NCBI GenBank assembly: GCA_037046615.1
Contig: JBAOHD010000019.1
Span: forward strand, 1-64,000
Length of the DNA: 64,000 nt
From: Phosphoribacter sp037046615
GTDB taxonomy: Bacteria; Actinomycetota; Actinomycetes; Actinomycetales; Dermatophilaceae
Reading direction: 5' to 3'
Shown: positions 11,639-21,786 of the stretch, one piece after another
How positions within the stretch are numbered: the first letter of the stretch is position 1
Layout of the letters: every line of letters begins with the position of its first letter
The notes under the pieces: generated by a model
Databases searched by the model: none
Seen by the model: only the letters and a program-made list of their open reading frames with translations
What the model was told of the DNA's origin: nothing
Made by a program: the position numbers and the translations under genes

Positions 11639-13384
11639 ATGACCTTGACGAACGACGAACTCAGCGAACTCCTCGACAGGCTATTGGCCGGTTGGGAGAA
11701 CGAGGTTGTGGAGTTCAAGGAGGCTGCGCGGCAGTTCTCTGCGGACAAGACCGGTGAGTACGTCTCGGCGCTGAGCAACGAGGCGAACCTACGCGGGCTC
11801 ACGTCGGGGTGGCTCGTCTTCGGGGTCTCGAACGCTCGGAAGGTCGTGGGCACGACCCATCTCGTCGATGTGCAGCAGCGTCAGACCTTGAAGCACCACA
11901 TCCATCAGTCCATCGATCAGGGGCTGACCGTCCGCGAGGTCTACGAGGTCATGCACTCGGGCAAGCGCGTGGTGCTTCTGGAGGTGCCGGCTGCGCCTCG
12001 CGGCATCCCGATCTCGTGGAAGGGCGACTACCGAGCTCGCGCAGGCGAGAGCCTGGTGCCGCTCTCGCTCGACAAGTTGGATGAGATTCGGCGACAGACG
12101 ATCAGCGCAGACTGGTCAGCGGTCGTGGTTCCTGACGCCACGCTCGCTCACCTCGATCCTGCGGCGATCACGCGCGCGCGTCAGGGGTTCACCGAGCGGT
12201 ACGCCTCCCGTATCCCGGCCGCCGACATCGAAGCATGGGATGACGCGACGTTCTTGGCCAAGGCGAGGTTGACCCGCGATGGTCAGATCACGCGAGCCGC
12301 GCTCCTTCTGCTCGGTGCCGACACCTCGACGCACCTGTTGACTCCGCACCCTGCGCAGATGACGTGGAAGCTGGTTGGTGAGCAGCGGGCGAACGAGCAT
12401 TTCAGGCTGCCGTTCCTGCTGAACACGACTGCGCTCGCGAAGCGCATCCGCAACGTTCAGCTCCGGCTCCTGCCCCCTGACGAGCTGATCTATCGAGAGA
12501 TCAGCAAGTACGACGAACGCAGCCTGCTCGAAGCGCTCTACAACTGCATCGCGCACCAGGACTACACGCGGAACTCCCGAATCATCGTCACCGAGCACGC
12601 CGACCGCATCGTCTTCGAGAGCGTGGGCGAGTTCTTCGACGGCACACCCGACGACTACGCCCTCGACGAGCGCACCCCGCGCCAGTACCGCAACCCCTTC
12701 CTCGTCGAGGCGATGACGGAACTGAACCTCATCGACCAGATGGGCTACGGAATCCACCGAATGGTGCAGGACCAGGTGCGTCGCTTCCTGCCGCTGCCCG
12801 ACTACGACCTCGCCACCACCGGCGAGGTGAAACTCACGATCCCGGGCGCTGTGATCGACGAGGCCTACTCCCAGCTGCTCATGGTCCGCACCGATCTCCC
12901 GCTTGAGGATGTACTTGCGCTGGACCGGGTTCAGAAGGGGCTCGACATCAGTGAGAAGGCTGCCCGCCACCTGCGCAGAGTCGGCCTAATTGAAGGCCGA
13001 AAGCCCCACCGCCGGATCACCCCTCGTGTCGCAGCAGCGACCGGGGCGATGGCCGACTACATCCGCACCCGGCCCCAGGCCGACGCGCACTACGCCGCGC
13101 TCCTCACCGACTTCCTCCGCGCTCAGGGCCACGCGGACCGCAGCGACGTGGAGGCGCTGCTCCGGCCGGCGCTCAGCGAAGCGCTCACCGAGCAGCAGAA
13201 GGCAACCAAGATCACGAACCTCCTGACGAAGCTGCGGCGCCACGGAGTCATCGTCAACCGCGGCACCCGCACGAAGCCACACTGGGAGCTTTCTTACGCA
13301 GGCGACGGAAGCGCGCCATCTGAGCCCGCTAGCAACAAGGATGACGGCGACAGCGACGACGCGAGAGGGCCAGGATCAGCATGA
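11639..13384 (+). CDS. AlbA_2/Schlafen-type ATP-binding protein
   Basis: Uninterrupted 581-residue protein. Residues about 15-140 form an AlbA_2 (Schlafen AAA_4) domain, opening with ENEVVEFKEA and containing LSNEANLRG and GWLVFGVSN, a nucleic-acid-binding or nuclease-like fold. The middle (LLEALYNCIAHQDYTRNSRI, then GEFFDG) resembles the HATPase_c_4-type region that commonly follows AlbA_2. The C-terminal 150 residues look like winged-helix DNA-binding segments. GGAAC just before the ATG is a weak ribosome site eight bases after the mod2 stop. It sits between the Mod and Res genes. Its role in the system is not established; regulation or RNA-level abortive action are both possible. Confidence 0.75.
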   Translation: MTLTNDELSELLDRLLAGWENEVVEFKEAARQFSADKTGEYVSALSNEANLRGLTSGWLVFGVSNARKVVGTTHLVDVQQRQTLKHHIHQSIDQGLTVREVYEVMHSGKRVVLLEVPAAPRGIPISWKGDYRARAGESLVPLSLDKLDEIRRQTISADWSAVVVPDATLAHLDPAAITRARQGFTERYASRIPAADIEAWDDATFLAKARLTRDGQITRAALLLLGADTSTHLLTPHPAQMTWKLVGEQRANEHFRLPFLLNTTALAKRIRNVQLRLLPPDELIYREISKYDERSLLEALYNCIAHQDYTRNSRIIVTEHADRIVFESVGEFFDGTPDDYALDERTPRQYRNPFLVEAMTELNLIDQMGYGIHRMVQDQVRRFLPLPDYDLATTGEVKLTIPGAVIDEAYSQLLMVRTDLPLEDVLALDRVQKGLDISEKAARHLRRVGLIEGRKPHRRITPRVAAATGAMADYIRTRPQADAHYAALLTDFLRAQGHADRSDVEALLRPALSEALTEQQKATKITNLLTKLRRHGVIVNRGTRTKPHWELSYAGDGSAPSEPASNKDDGDSDDARGPGSA

Positions 13385-13460
13385 ACACAGACATCCACGC
13401 TGCCCCAGCCCTTCTAGCAGCGACGACGAACAGCGACGGTTGCAGAAAGAAAGACACTCG

Positions 13461-16400
13461 ATGAAGCTCCAGTTCAAGGTCCAGCAGTACCAGACCGATG
13501 CCGTCGATGCTGTCGTCGAGGCCTTCGCCGGGCAACCGAAGCATGACGGCATCTCCTACCGGATCGACCCCGGCAAGGTCAGCCCCGTGACCGCCCCGGC
13601 ACTGTTCGAGACCGAGGAGCGCCCAGACGCTGGCCTGCGCAACGCCGAGATCGTCCTGTCAGGCGCACAACTGCTGGAGAACGTGCATGCGGTGCAGCGC
13701 TCGCGGAACCTTCCGCTGTCGGCGAAGCTCGCCTCCAGCGCCGCCGCGCCGGGTGCCCCGAACCTTGACGTGGAGATGGAGACCGGCACGGGCAAGACCT
13801 ACGTCTACATCAAGACGATCATGGAGCTGCACAAGCGGTACGGATGGTCGAAGTACATCATCGTCGTGCCTTCGGTCGCGATCCGCGAGGGCGTGAAGAA
13901 GTCGTTCGACGTGACCGCGGAGCACTTCCAGCAGCTGTACGGCACGAAGCCGCGCTCGTTCATCTACAACTCGTCCCAGCTGCACGAGTTGGAGCGGTTC
14001 AGTTCCGATGCCGGGGTGCAGGTGATGATCATCAACATCCAGGCGTTCAACGCGACCGGCAAGGACAACCGCCGCATCTACGACGAACTGGATGACTTCC
14101 AGTCCCGCCGCCCGATCGATGTCATCAGCGCCAACCGCCCGATCGTGATCATCGACGAGCCCCAGAAGATCGGCGCACCCAAGTCGCTGGAAGCGCTGTC
14201 GCGGTTCAATGCGCTGATGCTGCTGCGGTACTCCGCTACGCACAAGGTCGATCACACCAAGGTGCACCGGCTCGACGCGCTGGACGCGTACAACCAGAAG
14301 CTCGTGAAGAAGATCGCCGTGCGGGGCATCACCGTGAAAGGTCTCGCCGGATCGACCGCCTACCTGTACCTCGACGCCATCGAGATCGCGAAGGGCGCCA
14401 GGCCGCGTGCGAGGGTCGAGATCGAGGTGCAGACGGCAACGGGCATCCGGCGGCAGGTCAAGCGGCTCGACGTGGGGACGAACCTTCACGATGTCTCGAA
14501 CGGGATCGAGGCATACAAGGGACTGTTCATCACCGAGATCGACGCGAACCGGGATGTGATCGAGCTGAGCAACGGCGATGTGGTCGTGGCTGGACAGCTC
14601 GCCGACCGGGATGTCACCGAGGAGACCAAGCGGCGCATCCAGATTCGCGAGGTCGTCCGCGCCCATCTGGACAAGGAGCGCGAGCTGTTCAGCCAGGGCG
14701 TCAAGGTGCTCTCGCTGTTCTTCATCGACGAGGTCGCCAAGTACCGCGACTACAGCCGCGAGGACACGCTGGGCGACTACGCGCGGATGTTCGAGGAGGA
14801 GTACGCCGCGATCCGTGACGAGGTGCTCGGCGAACTCGCCATCGACCTGGCGACCGAGGAGTATCAGAGCTACTTGCGCCGCGATGACGTGCGCCGCGTG
14901 CATGAGGGATACTTCTCCATCGACAAGAAGACCAAGCACCAGATCGACGGCAAGGTCTCCGGCCGCGGCGACGACAAGGGCCAGTCCACCGACACCGACG
15001 CCTACGACCTGATCCTCAAAGACAAGGAACGCCTGCTGTCCTTCGCAGAACCAGTGCGGTTCATCTTCTCCCACTCGGCGCTGCGTGAGGGCTGGGACAA
15101 CCCCAACGTGTTCGTCATGGGGATGCTCAAGAAGAGCGACAACACCGTCTCCCGCCGCCAAGAGATCGGACGGGGCCTACGGCTGTCCGTCGACCAGCAC
15201 GGAGAACGGATGGACAACCCCGTCACCGTCCATGACATCAACGAGCTGACCGTCGTGACCGACGAGTCCTACACGGACTTCGTGACCGGCCTCCAACGCG
15301 AAATCTCCGAGTCGCTGGCAGCGCGGCCCCGCAAGGCCAGCGTCAAGTTCTTCGTCGGCAAGACCATCCAGACGCCCTCCGGTGAGTCGGTCATCGAGGA
15401 AGCCGTTGCCCAGGCGCTCTACAAGTACCTGGTCAAGAACGACTACGTGAACGACGACGACACGATCTCTGACGCCTACAAGCAGGCCAAAGAGGAGGGG
15501 ACTCTCGCCGCGCCGACCTCTGAGGTGCTCAAGCCGGTCATCGACTTCGTGTGGCCCCTGATCGACATCCTCTACCTTGATCTTCCGGTGCCCACCGATG
15601 ACCGCAAGCCGAAGAAGATTCCGCTGAACGAAGCCAACTTCGCGCGCAAGGAGTTCCAGGCGCTGTGGGGTCGGATCAACCACCGGGCCGTCTACCAGGT
15701 CGAGTTCGACTCCGCAGAGCTGATCCGTAAGGCGATCGCGCACCTCGACACGCACCTCAACGTCGCCGCACTGCAATACGTCGTGCAAGCTGGACAGCAG
15801 CGGGAGCAGCTGGAGGCTGACGACCTGACCAGCGGCTCCGGCTTCGCGGTGCAGACCACGCAGACGCACACCGAGACGGTGAGCGCCGGCTCGCAGGTGA
15901 AGTACGACCTGCTCGGAGAGATCACCGAGAAGACCCAGCTCACCCGTCGCACCGTCGCGGCGATCCTCCGAGGCGTCACCCCAGGGACCTTTGCCAAGTT
16001 CCGTCTCAACCCCGAGCAGTTCATCACCGAAGCGGCCCGACTCATCAACGAGCAGAAGGCCACCGTCATTGTCGAGCACCTCGCCTACGACGCCCTCGAA
16101 GACCGTTTCGACTCCGCGATCTTCACCGAGAACCAGACCGCCCAGGACTTCTCAAAGGCCGGGTCGAAGCTCAAGAAGCACGTCTACGACTACGTGGTCA
16201 CCGACTCCAAGATCGAGCGCAAGTTCGTCACCGAACTCGACACCAGCCACGAGGTCGCCGTCTACGCGAAGCTCCCACGCGGGTTCTTCATCCCGACGCC
16301 AGTCGGTGACTACAACCCCGACTGGGCCATCGCGTTCACCGAGGGCAGCGTCAAACACGTCTACTTCGTCGCCGAGACCAAAGGGTCGCTGTCCACACTT

Positions 16401-16538
16401 CAACTCAAGGGCGTCGAAGACGCCAAAATCGAGTGCGCCCGCAAGTTCTTCGCCTCCCTCAGCGAGAAGAACGGCAACGATGTCACCTACGACGTCGTCA
16501 CCGACTACACCGAGCTGATGCAGCTCGTCACCTCGTAG
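13461..16538 (+). CDS. Type III restriction enzyme Res subunit
   Basis: Uninterrupted 1,025-residue protein. The helicase core is clear: Walker A METGTGKTYVYIKT, motif II IIDEPQK (the DEPQ form usual in type III Res proteins), SHSALREGWDNPNVFVMG, and motif VI RRQEIGRGLRLSV. Near the C-terminus NPDWAIAF...VAETKG is a PD-ExK nuclease motif. Type III Res translocates or slides on DNA and cuts next to unmodified asymmetric sites when complexed with Mod. ATG at 13461 starts the conserved MKLQFKVQQYQ. It is the last gene of the co-directional array, so all parts of a type III-like enzyme are present, with two candidate specificity partners upstream. Confidence 0.92.
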   Translation: MKLQFKVQQYQTDAVDAVVEAFAGQPKHDGISYRIDPGKVSPVTAPALFETEERPDAGLRNAEIVLSGAQLLENVHAVQRSRNLPLSAKLASSAAAPGAPNLDVEMETGTGKTYVYIKTIMELHKRYGWSKYIIVVPSVAIREGVKKSFDVTAEHFQQLYGTKPRSFIYNSSQLHELERFSSDAGVQVMIINIQAFNATGKDNRRIYDELDDFQSRRPIDVISANRPIVIIDEPQKIGAPKSLEALSRFNALMLLRYSATHKVDHTKVHRLDALDAYNQKLVKKIAVRGITVKGLAGSTAYLYLDAIEIAKGARPRARVEIEVQTATGIRRQVKRLDVGTNLHDVSNGIEAYKGLFITEIDANRDVIELSNGDVVVAGQLADRDVTEETKRRIQIREVVRAHLDKERELFSQGVKVLSLFFIDEVAKYRDYSREDTLGDYARMFEEEYAAIRDEVLGELAIDLATEEYQSYLRRDDVRRVHEGYFSIDKKTKHQIDGKVSGRGDDKGQSTDTDAYDLILKDKERLLSFAEPVRFIFSHSALREGWDNPNVFVMGMLKKSDNTVSRRQEIGRGLRLSVDQHGERMDNPVTVHDINELTVVTDESYTDFVTGLQREISESLAARPRKASVKFFVGKTIQTPSGESVIEEAVAQALYKYLVKNDYVNDDDTISDAYKQAKEEGTLAAPTSEVLKPVIDFVWPLIDILYLDLPVPTDDRKPKKIPLNEANFARKEFQALWGRINHRAVYQVEFDSAELIRKAIAHLDTHLNVAALQYVVQAGQQREQLEADDLTSGSGFAVQTTQTHTETVSAGSQVKYDLLGEITEKTQLTRRTVAAILRGVTPGTFAKFRLNPEQFITEAARLINEQKATVIVEHLAYDALEDRFDSAIFTENQTAQDFSKAGSKLKKHVYDYVVTDSKIERKFVTELDTSHEVAVYAKLPRGFFIPTPVGDYNPDWAIAFTEGSVKHVYFVAETKGSLSTLQLKGVEDAKIECARKFFASLSEKNGNDVTYDVVTDYTELMQLVTS

Positions 16539-16553
16539 GGAGGCCGGTGAGCC

Positions 16554-17696
16554 TCATTCGATGTCGTGCAGCATCGATAGCGCGGAGACGGCCTGGAGCG
16601 GGAGCACCCCGTTGCCAAGGGCCGTGATCTGCTGGTTCTGCGTCAGCTCGTCGGTGCCAGTGACCCAGCCTGCGGGCAATCCCATGAGCCATTCGACAAA
16701 TGCTGGTGCTGGACGGGGGCCGTCGGCGTCGTTCAGGAGTGCTGGCGCTGGCGCGGGTCGTCCGGCGTCGGCGTCGTTCAGGAGTGCTGGCGCTGGCGCG
16801 GGTCGTCCGGTGATGTGTTCCCAGCGGGTGATGGCGTCGGCGTAGCGTCCCCAGCGTTGAACAGTCCGTCGATCAGGGACCACAGCGTCTCTGACTCGCT
16901 TCTCCTGTTCGGCGAGCCAGCCGGTCCGTGAAGCGCGAAGTCGATGATCTGGTGCGACAGCGCGATCGTCCCTCGCCTCGCTCGCACCTGATCGAGTGTC
17001 TCCCCGCCGCGCGATGAGTCGCTCGCCGGCGGGGTGCGGAACAGTGCGCCGGGCGAGGGCGAAGATGCGGAAGCGTTGGTGAGGAGCGCCGACAAGGGAA
17101 GCCGGTAGGCCGATCCATCGTGCATCCAGCCGCAGGTCGACCAAATCCCCGAAAACGGCGCCGAGAGCCCGTAGAGGTCGAGCTGCGTTGTCTCCCAGAT
17201 GCCACGGGTCGGGTTCCATGTCGCGAAGGGTTGCTCGGTCGGGGGTTGCGTCACGGGGGTTGCGTTGGTCATGGTCGTCTCCTTCTGCGGGCGGCCGTGT
17301 CGCGGGTGAGGACAGCAGCCCGCGGACGTTCTCGATGACGACCCACTCGGGCTGGAGCGCCTCGATGGCTGTAGCCATGTGTGTCCACAGCCCCGAGCGG
17401 GTGTCGGGCGCGATGCCGGCGCGCTTGCCGACGGTGGACACGTCCTGGCAAGGAAATCCGCCGATGAGGAGGTCCACGGGCTCGACCTGGCGCCAGTCGA
17501 TAGTGGTGATGTCGCCGAGGTTCGGCGCGCCGGGCCAGTGACGGGCGAACACTCGGGCGACAGGCTCGTTGATCTCGGAGAACCACACCGTTCTGGCGTT
17601 GAAGACGTGCTCGACGGCGAGGTCGAGTCCGCCGTAGCCACTGAACAGTGACCCGATCCTGAGTCGTGAATCGCTGCTGGCGTTGGGTTCGTGCAT
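16554..17696 (-). CDS. C5-cytosine DNA methyltransferase
   Basis: A 380-residue protein with the SAM motif I GSLFSGYGGLDLAVE, the catalytic motif IV GGFPCQDVS (Cys nucleophile), motif VI VVIENVRGLL, motif VIII QRFRIF and motif X ITALGNGVLPLQA. It transfers methyl to carbon 5 of cytosine in double-stranded DNA. The gene converges on res with 15 bases between stops. No cognate endonuclease is adjacent, so it may be an orphan (anti-restriction) enzyme of the mobile element or an extra partner of the type III-like cassette. The C-terminal region carries a 45-bp in-frame tandem duplication. ATG at 17696 begins at MHEPNASSDS; an in-frame start 15 codons upstream is possible. Confidence 0.88.
   Translation of the reverse strand: MHEPNASSDSRLRIGSLFSGYGGLDLAVEHVFNARTVWFSEINEPVARVFARHWPGAPNLGDITTIDWRQVEPVDLLIGGFPCQDVSTVGKRAGIAPDTRSGLWTHMATAIEALQPEWVVIENVRGLLSSPATRPPAEGDDHDQRNPRDATPDRATLRDMEPDPWHLGDNAARPLRALGAVFGDLVDLRLDARWIGLPASLVGAPHQRFRIFALARRTVPHPAGERLIARRGDTRSGASEARDDRAVAPDHRLRASRTGWLAEQEKRVRDAVVPDRRTVQRWGRYADAITRWEHITGRPAPAPALLNDADAGRPAPAPALLNDADGPRPAPAFVEWLMGLPAGWVTGTDELTQNQQITALGNGVLPLQAVSALSMLHDIE
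16721..16810 (-). repeat. Two perfect tandem 45-bp units in the cytosine methyltransferase
   Basis: Bases 16721-16765 and 16766-16810 are identical. They encode a duplicated 15-residue segment (GRPAPAPALLNDAD-type) just before the conserved motif IX-X end of the methyltransferase. A third, diverged partial copy (RPAPAF) follows in the protein. Length is a multiple of three, so the frame is kept. Slippage in this region could vary the spacer of the enzyme. Confidence 0.9.
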
Positions 17697-17974
17697 GAAG
17701 AGCGCTCCGGCTGACAGTCGTCCCCGGCATCCGCGCCTCATTGAGGACTGATGCCGAGCTGGTCACCTGTCAGGTGCACGACTCCGACACGCCACTGCTC
17801 GCCGACCTCCGACCGGCTGCTGAGTCCGCCGTTCAAGCCCTCCATTTCTGGTCTCGCGCTCGAACCCCCTTCTGAGGCCACACGCGTCTTGCAGGTCGAG
17901 GTGAAAGCGGGCATTACCGCTGTAGAAGTCACCGGGCGCGGGTGCTCACCTGCCCGGCAAGAGCGGAGGTGAGC

Positions 17975-20900
17975 ATGACGGTTTCGATGCGCGTGATGTC
18001 GGCGGGCGATGGCTACAAGTACCTGCTCAAGACGATCGCGGCTGCCGACGGCGACCGGTCCCTGTCAACACCCTTGACCCGGTACTACGCGGAGGCCGGC
18101 ACCCCTCCTGGCCGCTGGCTCGGCGCCGGAGTTGCCGCGCTTGGCAAGGGTGAAATGTCCGTTGGCGACCGCGTCTCAGAGCCGCAGCTCCAGCTCCTGA
18201 TCGGCATGGGTCGAGACCCCATCACCGGCAACCCACTCGGCTTGGCATTCCCGGTCTACAAGACCCAGGAAGAGCGGATCGAGGCACGGCTCGCCGCCCT
18301 CGATCGGTCGCTGACCCCTGGCATCAAGGGCGAGGCCGTCGCGCAGATCACGGCCGAGGAGACCGCGCGGGGTACCCGGCGGGCTGTGGCTGGGTTCGAC
18401 TTCACGTTCTCGATCCCGAAGTCCGCGAGCGTTCTGTGGGCGGTCGCCGATGCCGGGGTGCAGGCGCTGATCGGTGAGGCGCATCATCGGGCGGTTGCGG
18501 AGGTGGTTGCGTTCATGGAGCGCGAGGTTGCAGCCACCCGGACGGGCGCAACCGCCGGGGATGGCGCGGTTGCGCAGGTCGATGTCACCGGGCTGATCGC
18601 GACCGCTTTCGATCACTTCGATTCCCGTGCCGGCGACCCCCACCTCCATACGCATGTGGTCATCAGCAACAAGGCCAAGACGGCCTTCGACGGCAGGTGG
18701 CGCTCACTCGACGGCAGGCCGATGCACGCCGCCGTCGTCGCCCTCTCCGAGCTCCACGAAGCCGTGTTCGCCGACCACATGACCCGCACGTTCGGCGTGG
18801 CATGGGAGGCGCGCGAGATGGGCCGCGACCGGAACCTGGCGTGGGCGATCACCGGGGTGCCCGAGGAACTGGTCGCGGAGTTCTCCACCCGTGCCCGTCA
18901 CATCGACATCGAGAAGGACCGCCTCATCGCCAAGTATGTCGCCCAGCACGGTCGCCAACCCTCGAACGCGACGATCCTCAAACTCCGCGCCCAAGCGACC
19001 CTGACCACGCGCCCAGAGAAGCAGGTCCGATCCTTGGCCGACCTCACCGCAGAGTGGCGCGACCGGGCCACGAAGACGCTGGGCCGGGACGCGACGATGT
19101 GGGCGCGCGAGGTGACCGACAACGACAAGCCCCTGCTGCTGCGCGCCGACGACGTGCCGCTCGACGTGATCGGCGAGGTCGGGCGCTCAGTGGTCGAGGT
19201 GGTCGGTGAGAAGCGCTCGACGTGGCGACGGTGGAATCTCATGGCCGAGGCATCCAGGCAGACGATGGGCTGGCGATTCGCCACCATGCAAGACCGAGAA
19301 GCCATCGTCGCAATGGTCGCCGACGCCGCCGAACAGGTATCCCTCCGGTTGACGCCACCCGAGCTCGCCACATCCCCGGTCGTGTTCCGCCGAGCCGACG
19401 GCACGTCCGTATTCCGGCCGAAGAGTTCGACCGTGTTCACCTCGGAGACTCAGCTGGCGGCCGAGGACAGGCTCCTCGAACGAGCAACCAACCTGGCCGG
19501 GCCGACGGTGGCACTCGCGACGGTCGAGAAGATCACGCGTCGCGCCGACCCCGAAGGGCGGCTGCTCGGCGACGACCAAGCCGACGCTCTGAGTCGAATC
19601 GCGGTGTCGGGACGGATGCTCGAAGTCCTCGTCGGTCCTGCCGGAGCAGGGAAGACCACCGCCATGAACGCACTCCGCCGCGCGTGGGAAGCCGAGCACG
19701 GTCCTGGTTCCGTCGTCGGCCTCGCGCCGTCGGCGGTGGCCGCGCAGGTGCTCGCCGACGATCTCGGGATCGCGACCGAGAACACCGCGAAGTGGTGGCA
19801 GGACCATCTCCTCCACGGCACCACCTTCGACAAGGGGCAGCTCGTCATCATCGACGAAGCCTCCCTGGCCGGCACCCTGTCGCTGGACCGCATCACCCAC
19901 CTCGCCCAGGATGCCGGCGCGAAAGTGCTGCTGGTCGGCGACTACGCCCAGCTGCAATCCGTGGACGCCGGCGGCGCGTTCGCGATGATCGCCAACAACC
20001 GCGACGACACCCCGAAACTGGTCGACGTTCACCGCTTCTCCCACGCGTGGGAGAAGACCGCCTCACTCGAGCTGCGCCACGGACGCACCCAAGCCATCGA
20101 CACCTACCTCGCCCATCAGCGCATCACCGGCGGCGACGCCGAGACCATGACCGATGCCGCCTACAACGCTTGGCGTGCCGACCGCGACACGGGGCTCGTC
20201 TCGGTGCTGATCGCCGAGACCCACGAAGACGTGACAGCGCTCAACCGACGAGCCCGCGCCGACCTGATCCACAACAAGACACTGAACCCCGCCCGCGAAG
20301 TCGAACTGCGCGACGGCACCGCCGCCGGGGTCGGCGACACGATCATCACACGCGACAACGACCGACGGCTCCGCGCCGCGACCGGGCGAGACTGGGTACG
20401 TAACGGCGATGTCTGGACGATCACGGCCGTCGGCGATGACGGGACTCTCACTATCGCGCGCGACTACGGGACCGGCACCACCATCCGCGAAGACGGGACC
20501 ATCGCGGTGCGGAAGCGTGGGCGAAGGTTCGGTAGCAGCATCGTCCTGCCAGCCTCGTATGTCTCCGAGAGTGTCGAGCTCGGCTACGCAGTCACCGCGT
20601 TCCGTGCGCAAGGTGTCACGACCGACACCGCGCACGTGCTGGTCGAGCCGACCTCGACCAGAGAGACCTTCTACGTCGCCATGACCCGAGGACGGCATTC
20701 CAACCGCGCCTACGTCGCCCTTGACCGCGCCGACGACCATGCAGCAGCCGCACCCCGGCGACGACCCCAACGCGACCGCGCGAAGCGTGCTCTACGGCGT
20801 GCTCCAGCACAGCGGAGCCGAACTCTCGGCACACGAGACCATCGTCGCCGAGCAGGAGCAGTGGGGCTCGATCGCCCAGCTCGCCGCCGAGTACGAGACC

Positions 20901-21589
20901 ATCGCCGCCGCAGCCCAGCACGACCGCTGGGCCACGCTCATCCGCACCTCCGGGCTCACCGACGAACAGGCCGACAGCGCCATCGAATCCGAAGCATTCG
21001 GCCCACTCGCCGCCGAACTCCGCCGCGCCGAGGCCAACCACCACGATGTCGATGCGCTGCTGCCGCGGCTTGGTCGCAGCGCGAGGGTTCGGCGACGCCG
21101 ACGACATCGCCGCCGTCCTCCACTACCGCGTCGAACGAGCGACCGCACGACCGGCAGGATCAGGACGAACCCGGAAGCCGCCGCGCCTCATCGCCGGCCT
21201 CATCCCACAAGCGCATCGGCGTAGCGGACGCCGAGATGCGAGCAGCACTCGACGAGCGAGAAGCACTGATCGAAGCACGCGCCGACGCCGTACTCGACGC
21301 CGCACTGACCGAGAGCGTGCCGTGGACGAGGGCCCTTGGAGCGCAGCCGAACGACCGACGACGAGCGGCGACCTGGCGCAAGGCCGCCCGCGTAGTCGCC
21401 GCCTACCGAGACCGCTACCGCATCACCGACGACGCACCCCTCGGCGCCCCACCCGAGTCGGCCGCCCAGAAGATCGATGCGGCCCGAGCACGAGCCGCAG
21501 TCATACAGGCAGACGAGGTCGCCCGTGCTCACGCGGCAGGTGGCGGGCGTCGCCCGGTCGAGCAAGGGTCACTCGGTCGCCTGCTGTGA
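17975..21589 (+). CDS. MobF-family relaxase/helicase, TraA-like (frameshifted)
   Basis: About 1,204 residues. The N-terminal TrwC relaxase domain shows the metal-binding three-His motif HFDSRAGDPHLHTHVVIS and an early Tyr pair region (RYY). The C-terminal half is a TraI-type helicase with Walker A VGPAGAGKTTAMNALR and Walker B LVIIDEASL. The protein nicks oriT and unwinds the transferred strand in conjugation. ATG at 17975 follows GGAGGTGAG. The frame changes near 20740, 21065 and 21185, then returns to the original frame to end at 21589, which argues for consensus errors. Its presence marks the island as conjugative or mobilisable; no coupling protein or integrase is inside the window. Confidence 0.88.
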   Translation: MTVSMRVMSAGDGYKYLLKTIAAADGDRSLSTPLTRYYAEAGTPPGRWLGAGVAALGKGEMSVGDRVSEPQLQLLIGMGRDPITGNPLGLAFPVYKTQEERIEARLAALDRSLTPGIKGEAVAQITAEETARGTRRAVAGFDFTFSIPKSASVLWAVADAGVQALIGEAHHRAVAEVVAFMEREVAATRTGATAGDGAVAQVDVTGLIATAFDHFDSRAGDPHLHTHVVISNKAKTAFDGRWRSLDGRPMHAAVVALSELHEAVFADHMTRTFGVAWEAREMGRDRNLAWAITGVPEELVAEFSTRARHIDIEKDRLIAKYVAQHGRQPSNATILKLRAQATLTTRPEKQVRSLADLTAEWRDRATKTLGRDATMWAREVTDNDKPLLLRADDVPLDVIGEVGRSVVEVVGEKRSTWRRWNLMAEASRQTMGWRFATMQDREAIVAMVADAAEQVSLRLTPPELATSPVVFRRADGTSVFRPKSSTVFTSETQLAAEDRLLERATNLAGPTVALATVEKITRRADPEGRLLGDDQADALSRIAVSGRMLEVLVGPAGAGKTTAMNALRRAWEAEHGPGSVVGLAPSAVAAQVLADDLGIATENTAKWWQDHLLHGTTFDKGQLVIIDEASLAGTLSLDRITHLAQDAGAKVLLVGDYAQLQSVDAGGAFAMIANNRDDTPKLVDVHRFSHAWEKTASLELRHGRTQAIDTYLAHQRITGGDAETMTDAAYNAWRADRDTGLVSVLIAETHEDVTALNRRARADLIHNKTLNPAREVELRDGTAAGVGDTIITRDNDRRLRAATGRDWVRNGDVWTITAVGDDGTLTIARDYGTGTTIREDGTIAVRKRGRRFGSSIVLPASYVSESVELGYAVTAFRAQGVTTDTAHVLVEPTSTRETFYVAMTRGRHSNRAYVALDRADDHAAAAPRRRPQRDRAKRALRRAPAQRSRTLGTRDHRRRAGAVGLDRPARRRVRDHRRRSPARPLGHAHPHLRAHRRTGRQRHRIRSIRPTRRRTPPRRGQPPRCRCAAAAAWSQREGSATPTTSPPSSTTASNERPHDRQDQDEPGSRRASSPASSHKRIGVADAEMRAALDEREALIEARADAVLDAALTESVPWTRALGAQPNDRRRAATWRKAARVVAAYRDRYRITDDAPLGAPPESAAQKIDAARARAAVIQADEVARAHAAGGGRRPVEQGSLGRLL

Positions 21590-21786
21590 CTCCCCCGATG
21601 GTCCTGCGATCAGCGGAGGATGTTGTCGTTCAGTCTGATTGGACGGACCTCTCATGTTGGACGGGATCATCCGGCATGACCTTGATCTCTAGCGGCAGGT
21701 GCTCCCTGCCCCGAGAGGCTGCTACCGGTAGGCTTGGAGCATCAACACCCGGCTTTGGAGGCGTGCGACTGAGAGGAGGTCTCCTG

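Noticed and set aside
13659..15161. Long minus-strand open frame of 500 codons opposite res
   Set aside because: It is the antisense shadow of a conserved Res gene in high-GC DNA; its translation is rich in Val/Leu/Asp/Gly without any domain, and the plus strand has all helicase and nuclease motifs.
17697..17974. oriT of the element upstream of the relaxase
   Set aside because: A likely place for oriT, but I see no convincing inverted repeat with a nic-like site, so it is not annotated.
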